Source: a bacterium (GTDB lineage: Bacteria; Planctomycetota; Planctomycetia; Pirellulales; Pirellulaceae). From it: 10,505 nucleotides of DNA. The notes beneath the pieces are model-generated. The model was not told the DNA's origin. It did no database searches and saw nothing but the letters and a program-made list of their open reading frames with translations. A program made the translations under genes and the position numbers. This document shows, piece after piece, positions 1 through 5,579 of the stretch (the first letter of the stretch is position 1; every line of letters begins with the position of its first letter). The stretch spans positions 1 to 10,505 of the forward strand of contig JAUIHJ010000239.1 of the NCBI GenBank assembly GCA_030432015.1. The letters run 5' to 3'.

Positions 1-2333
1 TGAATCGAATCGTAGGGACACTGGTCGGCACACAGTTTACAACCGATGCACCAATCGCGAATCTCGATCTGCCCGTTGTCGCCACGCTGAATCGAACCGA
101 CCGGGCAACCGATCATGCAGGCCGGATTCAGGCATTGGCGACATGCCGACGGGATGAGGAAACGATCGAACGTGGGGCCGTCCAGAAACAACCGCGAATA
201 GCCGTCGTCGTGCGTTTGCTGGCAGGCGCGAACGCAGTCACCACAACGTGTACAACGGTCGAGATCAATCAACAACAAACTTTGACCCTGCGCCAACCCT
301 TCGTCCCGGTAGGCTTCGGAATGGGATAAAGGCTCGCCTGCACCGACCGGGCGCAATTCGCCAGCCACAATGTCGCCGTAACGTTTCTTGACAAGCTGGT
401 CGACACGCGCTCGCAGCACCGTGGATTCTTCCAGCAGCGACTTGAACGCCGCGCCGTCGATCCGGACCAGTTCGACGCGTCCCGGCTTGCGCCGGGAATC
501 GTCGGCAGGGTGGTCATAGGCGACGCAGGTCGCTTGGCGCGGCGTGTCGAGCACCACAGCCATTTCTCCGAAACAATCGCCACGCGACAGATAGCTCAGA
601 ATATCGGGCGGCCCTTTTTGCAGCGGTCGCGGCCCCAGGGCGGCTGGGAAAATCGCCCGCAACGCCGCCAGCCCCGCAACGCGAACTTCCAATTCCGACC
701 ACTGTTTCCTCGCGCCGGCCAGACCCTGTGGAAATGATGACCAGACGTTGGCAACCTCTTTCTTCTCCAGCACCGGCGCGACGTCCTGTGCGGCCACGAA
801 GTCACGCCGACAAATCAATTGATTGACAGCCTGAATCACCAGCCCTTGATCGTCACTCGAACCCTGACCAGCCGCGAGCGACCGAATGGCAGACTGCACG
901 CGGGGTCCAAACCATTGCCAAACACAGCGATCGGGCTTTCCTGTCACGCTCGGCGGCTTGGCTGCGAGGAGGGTATCCGAGTCGGCGGCGCGACTGGCAG
1001 CCGGCTTGCTGACGGCCGGTTTGCTGACGGCCGGTTTGCTGACGGCCGGTTTGCCGACGGCCGGTTTGCCGACGGCCGGTTTGTCGACGGCCGGTTTGTC
1101 GACAGATCCTTTGCCGGACGGCGGCTCTGCGGCGGTCGGCTCTGCAGCGGTCGGTTTGGCAGCCGGCTTCGTCGGTCCAGACTCACCGCCGGGCCGTTTT
1201 CCGCCCCGTGCGGCAGCCAGGATGTCGGCGGCAGAGGGCCCTCCGCTTGTCCGTGGTTTGGCCGGGCTGGGTTTCTTCTTGCCACCCCGGGCCGCCGCCA
1301 GAATATCGGCGACATTCGCGGCCGGCTTGGATTTCGCCGCCGCGGCGCCGGCCGGTTTCTTGGTAGTAGGTGTGTCGGCACCGCCAGCGATCGAGGGTGC
1401 TCCGTCCTTTTCAGGACCGTCGCCGTCCTGACCGATCAGCGCTTGACAGAAGGACGGCCAATCCGCGACATCCGCGGCCCGCAAGGCAACGTGCGCTCCC
1501 CGAACGACCTGCACCACGCCACTGCGAATCAAGTAAATGCTGTCCGAAAGATCGCCCTCATCACAAATCACCGCACCCGGCTCGACGACCTCGAGGTGCG
1601 CCGCGGCGCGGAGCACCCTCAGTTGCGGTTCGGTCAGTCCTTGAAAAATTTCCAGGCGTCCCAGGTGCGTATCGAGGACGCGTTGGGCATAGACCTCGTC
1701 GGCCCGCTTTCGATAGCCCGCATCACCTTGCACCTTGTCGAAGATATTGCGCATGAACTCAATCATGTAGCAGTCTTCATCGACCACGATTGTCGCCGAA
1801 CGGGGTGCCAGGGTCATGCAACTCATCTCGCCAAACACGTCTCCTTCCAGCATCGGAGCTTGGCGCGTGGCATAGTCAATGTCGGTCGGGCCGTCATTCG
1901 GAATGGAGGCTGGTTGGGGCGCCTCCGGCACCTGACGTCGTTTCCAGAACCGGTTGGCAAACGACCCTGGCGTCGCAACCGCCGTACCGCTCAACAGGTA
2001 AGCCGTTGCAACCCGCCGCTTTTCGGTGTTCGCGGCGGTCGCCTCAGACGCGTCCTCGTTGCCGCCACGCAGCGTCTCCAACCGTCGCATGTCTGCCGCA
2101 CTGGCGATGTAGAAGGCGCTGTGGCCTCGATCTCCTTGCCGACAGATGGTGTCCCCCTTTCGGAACCTGCGTAAGACAATGGAACCGGGGAACTTCTCGA
2201 CTGTGATCGACTTCTTCAGCTCACCAAACAGCTCGAACTGTTTCAGCTCGTCCGAACTCAGGAGCTGGTCGTCGCGGCGAGGCGCCAATTCGGCCTCGGG
2301 CTTGGCAGAGATCTTCTTGGGCGGGGGAACCAT
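1..2333 (-). CDS. Double cyclic-nucleotide-binding domain protein fused to a [4Fe-4S] ferredoxin module (3' end beyond window)
   Basis: The frame is open for 777 codons from ATG 2333-2331 and runs off the left edge. CNB domain 1 spans about residues 34-200 and carries the phosphate-binding cassette F167-G-E-M with P177-R-S-A-T. CNB domain 2 starts near residue 229 (IFQGLTEPQL) and its cassette is F588-G-E-M with P598-R-Q-A-T; both keep the Glu and Arg that bind cyclic nucleotides in this family. An insert of about 80 residues splits domain 1, and one of about 300 residues splits domain 2. The second insert holds two ADILAAARGGK copies (from 342 and 369), KPAVx repeats (413-447) and an unrecognised segment (467-575). 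The ferredoxin part has C694TRCGDCVRAC704, C731RQCLNPACMIGC743P and C762IGCKLCADQC772P, the HybA/DmsB/NrfC pattern of an electron-transfer subunit; more cysteines may lie beyond the edge. There is no signal peptide or membrane segment, so it is probably cytoplasmic. No good ribosome site precedes the ATG, so the start is moderately sure; the frame upstream is open but Arg-rich and unlike protein. The redox partner is unknown. Confidence 0.9.
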   Translation of the reverse strand, partial: MVPPPKKISAKPEAELAPRRDDQLLSSDELKQFELFGELKKSITVEKFPGSIVLRRFRKGDTICRQGDRGHSAFYIASAADMRRLETLRGGNEDASEATAANTEKRRVATAYLLSGTAVATPGSFANRFWKRRQVPEAPQPASIPNDGPTDIDYATRQAPMLEGDVFGEMSCMTLAPRSATIVVDEDCYMIEFMRNIFDKVQGDAGYRKRADEVYAQRVLDTHLGRLEIFQGLTEPQLRVLRAAAHLEVVEPGAVICDEGDLSDSIYLIRSGVVQVVRGAHVALRAADVADWPSFCQALIGQDGDGPEKDGAPSIAGGADTPTTKKPAGAAAAKSKPAANVADILAAARGGKKKPSPAKPRTSGGPSAADILAAARGGKRPGGESGPTKPAAKPTAAEPTAAEPPSGKGSVDKPAVDKPAVGKPAVGKPAVSKPAVSKPAVSKPAASRAADSDTLLAAKPPSVTGKPDRCVWQWFGPRVQSAIRSLAAGQGSSDDQGLVIQAVNQLICRRDFVAAQDVAPVLEKKEVANVWSSFPQGLAGARKQWSELEVRVAGLAALRAIFPAALGPRPLQKGPPDILSYLSRGDCFGEMAVVLDTPRQATCVAYDHPADDSRRKPGRVELVRIDGAAFKSLLEESTVLRARVDQLVKKRYGDIVAGELRPVGAGEPLSHSEAYRDEGLAQGQSLLLIDLDRCTRCGDCVRACQQTHDDGYSRLFLDGPTFDRFLIPSACRQCLNPACMIGCPVGSIQRGDNGQIEIRDWCIGCKLCADQCPYDSI
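1006..1095 (-). repeat. 15-bp tandem repeat, six copies, coding for KPAVS/G/D pentapeptides
   Basis: Six consecutive 15-bp units lie inside the CNB-ferredoxin gene. On the plus strand they read ttgctgacggccggt (three copies), ttgccgacggccggt (two) and ttgtcgacggccggt (one), differing only at the fifth base. A diverged seventh unit follows at 1096-1110. On the coding strand they give KPAV followed by Ser, Gly or Asp, a flexible basic Pro/Ala linker. The unit length is a multiple of three, so copy-number change would not break the frame. The near identity of the units suggests recent expansion by slippage. Confidence 0.95.
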
Positions 2334-2546
2334 ATTTGATGATCGTCTCGGCAGGTGCAGTGCGGGTCTCGGATTCGAACGCGTCGATCTTGCGTGGTAT
2401 CGACAAGATCGGATGCCGAGCCAGGCCAGTTCTAGCCAACGCCTCGCGCGACCGGAGACTCGCTGGCGCCATCGCGCTTGTGCGCTGCGGACCAACTCCG
2501 CCCGCGTTGCTCATTCTCGGCCAGGAGACGGTCTAATGCAACGCGT
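2334..2546. other. Intergenic region upstream of the CNB-ferredoxin gene
   Basis: These 213 bases separate the stop of the small secreted protein gene from the start of the CNB-ferredoxin gene, both leftward. Any promoter of the CNB-ferredoxin gene should lie here, but no convincing -35/-10 pair, Shine-Dalgarno site or terminator hairpin with a T-run was seen. A short leftward frame starting at 2514 crosses this stretch in another register, but it lacks family features and overlaps the start of the CNB gene. The gap is long enough that the CNB-ferredoxin gene may be transcribed on its own. Confidence 0.6.
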
Positions 2547-3011
2547 TCAGTGTGACAGTAGATGGGGGCCGTCGGGTTCGTACGAGCCGCCGGGCTGGTG
2601 GGATGGACGGCCGTGCAACCATTTCAGCCAGATATGGCGCTTCGCGAACAGGCCACCGTAATCCAGCCCAAAGGTACCTTCATCGTCGCATCGCGGCTCA
2701 CCCTTCCAGGCCGTGCCGCCACCGACGTAACCGACCATATCGTGTTTATTCCGTGAGGGCTGGGCGAACCAAGAGACGTGCTGGGGATTGCCCGCACGGT
2801 GAAAGGCGGGCAACGACCGCTGCCAGGGGCCGCTCGGCAAGCGGTTCGGCTTCTGGTGTGGTTCCGAGCGCGGCTTGTCATGCCGCTGCGCAACGGTCGA
2901 GTTCGCTGCGCCCGCCCAGGCCAGTGGGTGAACTCCGTTGCCGACGGCAGCAAACAGCAACAGCCAACCGACGATCCCAATCGGGCGCCGGCGAAGGTGG
3001 AGACGGGTCAT
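2547..3011 (-). CDS. Small secreted protein of unknown function
   Basis: This 154-aa protein is not assigned to a named family. It has a clear Sec-type signal peptide: a basic N-terminus with RRR at 7-9, a hydrophobic core around residues 11-23, and likely cleavage after AWA33 or GAA36. The mature part is about 120 residues. Its first half is polar, and the second half is rich in Gly, Trp, His and Asp, with segments such as VGYVGGGTAW, DDEGTFGLDY and WLKWLHG. That composition suggests a compact folded exported domain rather than a random frame. The start is well supported: AGGAG lies six bases before the ATG. The gene begins 31 nt after the stop of the GlcG-like protein gene and is probably co-transcribed with it. 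There are no cysteine pairs, CXXCH sites or membrane segments after the signal peptide. Longer plus-strand frames cross the region but lack both a signal peptide and a comparable ribosome site. Confidence 0.72.
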   Translation of the reverse strand: MTRLHLRRRPIGIVGWLLLFAAVGNGVHPLAWAGAANSTVAQRHDKPRSEPHQKPNRLPSGPWQRSLPAFHRAGNPQHVSWFAQPSRNKHDMVGYVGGGTAWKGEPRCDDEGTFGLDYGGLFAKRHIWLKWLHGRPSHQPGGSYEPDGPHLLSH

Positions 3012-3017
3012 CCATGA

Positions 3018-3022
3018 CTCCT
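3018..3022 (-). promoter_or_regulatory. Shine-Dalgarno site of the small secreted protein gene
   Basis: On the minus strand the sequence is AGGAG, six bases before the ATG at 3011. It is the strongest ribosome site among the leftward genes and fixes the start. It lies in the 31-nt gap after the upstream gene and just downstream of the hairpin at 3031-3059. Confidence 0.75.
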
Positions 3023-3030
3023 GGGTTTGA

Positions 3031-3059
3031 GCAACGCCCGCGCTATCCGCGGGGGTTGC
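3031..3059 (-). other. Imperfect hairpin over the stop codon of the GlcG-like gene
   Basis: GCAAC and CCCGCG (3031-3035, 3037-3042) pair with CGCGGG and GTTGC (3048-3053, 3055-3059), interrupted by one G/G mismatch and closed by a five-base loop. The structure covers the TAG stop at 3045-3043. No T-run follows in the leftward direction, so it is not a standard intrinsic terminator. It could be an RNA processing or 3'-end stabilising structure, or affect translation of the next gene, whose ribosome site starts nine bases further on. Confidence 0.5.
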
Positions 3060-5349
3060 GGAGGAATTTCTGATAGGGAAGGCGCACGTTGCGAACGAAG
3101 TATTGATCGGCCCGCAGCGCGTCCGGCGGGTTGAAGCCGTCCACGGCAGAGAAGGTCACAACGTCATCTTGATCGACGCCATCGCCACTGGCGCCGAAAC
3201 CGCCCACAAGTTTTCCGTCGACGTACAGGGGCGCACTTCCTGGAAAGAAGACCACGCCATTTTGATTCTCAATGTTGACCGGGTCGCGAAAATTCCGACC
3301 GGGATTAAACGCGTCGAAGCCCAGCACGCTCGTTGTGTCGGTCGAGTAGACCGAGGCGGGAAGCGGGGGGCCGAGGTTTTCGGCGGTCGTCGGGTTAATC
3401 CCTGGGTCTCGTAGGCTGGAAAACGCCCCCGGCACCGATCCGTCGACTCCGGACGGATAGCGGGGCTCGCTCAAGAACCGGAACGTGCGATTGGTCAAGG
3501 CGGCACCGTCTGGCAAGTCAGCGACACCGTTGTCGTCGTCATCCACACGATCGGCTGGCGCGAGATCATCCTCGGCGTAGTACGCCGTGTTGCGGGCCTT
3601 GGCGACCGCCACGTCGATGGAGAAGACCGTCGCGTCGGGCATGCGGTAGAGGCCCAGGACATTGCCAGCGCGATCGGCCACCGAAAAGACCATCCGCGTC
3701 CGACTGCCGATCGGCAAGCGAATGCCCGCCCGCACCAGGTTTGCCTCGTCGATCGCATTGTTGATGATCGACTCGACCTGTGCCGCGGTGAGCTCTGGCG
3801 TGACGCCGTCATCCAACGTGACTTCGGAATCCTGAGCGGGAACCAACCATCCGTCCGGCACTGGCTCGCCAGCCCGATAGGTCACGCCGGGCGCGATCAG
3901 CTGATCGTCGCCGCTGGTGCTGTCTCCCAAGCCCAGCATGCCGCCATCGTTCAGGAGCGTCGTCACCCCGGATTGCGGCCGCGCGGCAGTCGGATTGGGG
4001 CCGTAGATTTCCAGCGTCACCCCGACGAGATCGATCCGTCCGAACGGTAGATCGTAACCCGGCGGGCAATCAACGCCACCTAAGGCGCCGACCGAAGCGC
4101 CCGCCCCCGCGCTGCCGCAGGCGGCCGCAAACGCGATGCGCTCCGCCTCCAGCACCTTCGGCGCGTTGGTCCGTTCATATTCGGTTTGCCCGATGCCTGC
4201 CACGAAGGCCTGCTCGAACGTTGCGTAGCCGTCGGGTCCCGGAAAGAAGACACCGATACCGCCAACCAGGACCGGGTTACCGGTCTCCGAATCCGACTTG
4301 TAGAGCGGAATTCCGCCTGGCAACGTGGCCATGCCACGAGACCGCGCGTCCGGTGCCAATTCGGACTCAAGGCCGTAAGACTCCGGCGCCTCGATGCCGT
4401 CAACCAGCGTTGTCGCGCCGAACCGTTTGCCCAGGTTGATTTCACCTTCGTCCATCGTTCCCAAGATGCCGTCCGCACCCGCGTGGAAGATGCTGTCGCG
4501 GTTGGTGTGTTCAATCGCAAACAGATCGACCGGTGGCGTATGCGCGATCGCTGGCGGAAAATGCCCGCCCAGTCCGACGGGGGCGACGAAGCCGGGTCCT
4601 CGGTCGACCGCATCGGGGTCCTTGATACTGGGGTTCGCGCGGACCTCGCGCTCAGTGATCGTCGACTGGCTGATGAATCGAATGGTTCGCGACGTTAGTG
4701 GTCCGACAATCCCGTCGCCGTCACCGTTCGCGAAAAATGCTGCCGTGCGGGCCTTGGAGACGGCCCCGTCGACAGCAAAGACGAACTCCTCCGTTCGGCC
4801 GGCGTAAGTGGCTAACACCTCCGCTTCGGCGCGGACTCCCAAAATCCGCCCACCCCGATCAACGATCGCAATGATGGCATCTTCAGAGACCGTGGCAGCC
4901 GCCGCGCGCGCCAGCAGTGCCTCCACATCCGACGCCTCGATCACGTCGCTCGACCCGCCTTCGCCTTCCGCATTGAGCGCGTTGATAATCAGCAACGCGT
5001 CGTGTGGGGTGACGAATTGGTCGTCGTTGACGTCAATCAAATGAATCGTCTCGGCGGGCCCTTCGGCTTCCGCGATGGATAGCTGGCGAGCTCCCCGGGC
5101 GTTGAGATCGTTGATCACCACCAGTGCATCGCGGGGCGTCACCAGTTCGTTGCGATCGACATCCTCACGCAACTCGGAATTGTGCCAGGGGCTGTGCGCG
5201 GCCTCCCCTTCAGCCATCGGTACTGGTTCGAGCGTTTCCCAGGCCAAAGGGTTGGCAGCTAGCAGGTGGCGGCCCTCAAGCTGTTCGAATCGCGGCAGTC
5301 GCGACCGACGAACCGGTTTGAACGCTCGGCGGGGGGTTCTTTTTGCCAT
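3043..5349 (-). CDS. LEPR-XLL/dockerin surface protein with two GlcG/HbpS-like domains
   Basis: This is a 768-aa protein. Residues 1-32 form a basic leader ending in FEQLEGRHLLA, the LEPR-XLL type motif of planctomycete exported proteins; there is no ordinary hydrophobic signal core. Two dockerin-like Ca-binding repeats follow, DVDRNELVTPRDALVVIN (63-80) and DVNDDQFVTPHDALLIIN (106-123), with Asp/Asn at the loop positions. Two GlcG/HbpS (DUF336) like domains come next. The first has IIAIVDRGGRILG (159-171) and AVSKARTAAFF (196-206), resuming at LPGGIPLY (343-350) and LVGGIGVF (361-368). The second has MVFSVADRAGNVLG (553-566) and AVAKARNTAYY (581-591), resuming at FPGSAPLYVDGKLVGGFGASG (702-722). 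Long inserts split both. Some members of this family (HbpS) bind haem or sense redox, while the role of GlcG in glycolate operons is unclear; ligand and role here are unknown. The start at 5349 gives the full leader; a weak AGG lies about ten bases upstream. The multiheme cytochrome nearby makes a haem link plausible but unproven. Confidence 0.88.
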   Translation of the reverse strand: MAKRTPRRAFKPVRRSRLPRFEQLEGRHLLAANPLAWETLEPVPMAEGEAAHSPWHNSELREDVDRNELVTPRDALVVINDLNARGARQLSIAEAEGPAETIHLIDVNDDQFVTPHDALLIINALNAEGEGGSSDVIEASDVEALLARAAAATVSEDAIIAIVDRGGRILGVRAEAEVLATYAGRTEEFVFAVDGAVSKARTAAFFANGDGDGIVGPLTSRTIRFISQSTITEREVRANPSIKDPDAVDRGPGFVAPVGLGGHFPPAIAHTPPVDLFAIEHTNRDSIFHAGADGILGTMDEGEINLGKRFGATTLVDGIEAPESYGLESELAPDARSRGMATLPGGIPLYKSDSETGNPVLVGGIGVFFPGPDGYATFEQAFVAGIGQTEYERTNAPKVLEAERIAFAAACGSAGAGASVGALGGVDCPPGYDLPFGRIDLVGVTLEIYGPNPTAARPQSGVTTLLNDGGMLGLGDSTSGDDQLIAPGVTYRAGEPVPDGWLVPAQDSEVTLDDGVTPELTAAQVESIINNAIDEANLVRAGIRLPIGSRTRMVFSVADRAGNVLGLYRMPDATVFSIDVAVAKARNTAYYAEDDLAPADRVDDDDNGVADLPDGAALTNRTFRFLSEPRYPSGVDGSVPGAFSSLRDPGINPTTAENLGPPLPASVYSTDTTSVLGFDAFNPGRNFRDPVNIENQNGVVFFPGSAPLYVDGKLVGGFGASGDGVDQDDVVTFSAVDGFNPPDALRADQYFVRNVRLPYQKFLRNPRG

Positions 5350-5579
5350 CTCTAGATTCGCCTCGCGCCCGCACTAAAGGTTGTATTCTTCCTGTTCCCT
5401 CTAGTTTAACTGTCATTTCGGGATTTGGACTCGGAACGGCAGCAGATTCCCGTTTCCCGTTGCGTCTTCTAGTAGTTTTCGGTGAGAAAATTCCCCAGGA
5501 ACGGCTTTAACGATACAGGTCGGATAACCGATACAACCAGCAGACTTTACCGCTGCGCGCAGGGAAATGTGGTGATGTT
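5350..5579. other. Divergent intergenic region between the leftward and rightward blocks
   Basis: These 230 bases separate two divergent genes and must hold the promoters for both blocks. The stretch is more AT-rich than its surroundings. No convincing sigma-70 -35/-10 pair was found on either strand. The most notable element is a near-direct repeat, TAACGATACA at 5508-5517 and TAACCGATACA at 5525-5535. An AGGGA at 5561-5565 could be a distant ribosome site for the rightward gene. A short leftward frame at 5413-5649 overlaps the rightward gene and is not supported as a gene. Confidence 0.6.
5508..5535 (+). repeat. Near-direct repeat TAAC(C)GATACA, possible operator
   Basis: Two copies, TAACGATACA (5508-5517) and TAACCGATACA (5525-5535), lie 17 bases apart start to start, with one extra C in the second. 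They end about 44 bases before the rightward start. The spacing is a little under two helical turns, so they could be a paired regulator site or part of a promoter. No known regulator site is recognised, and chance is a fair alternative for repeats this short. Confidence 0.35.

Noticed and set aside
819..2174. Long plus-strand open frame of 451 codons
   Set aside because: It is antisense to the CNB-ferredoxin gene. Its product is Arg/Gly-rich with the 15-bp repeat read as ADGRF, has no domain, and is open because of GC-rich codons on the other strand.
2221..2514. Possible longer N-terminus or separate small gene upstream of the CNB-ferredoxin
   Set aside because: The frame from 2514 is in a different register from the CNB frame, and the in-frame extension is Arg-rich without a good start. 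The ATG at 2333 gives a natural CNB N-terminus.
2552..3073. Plus-strand open frames over the small secreted protein gene
   Set aside because: They are Arg-rich, lack a signal peptide and have no ribosome site as good as that of the minus-strand gene.
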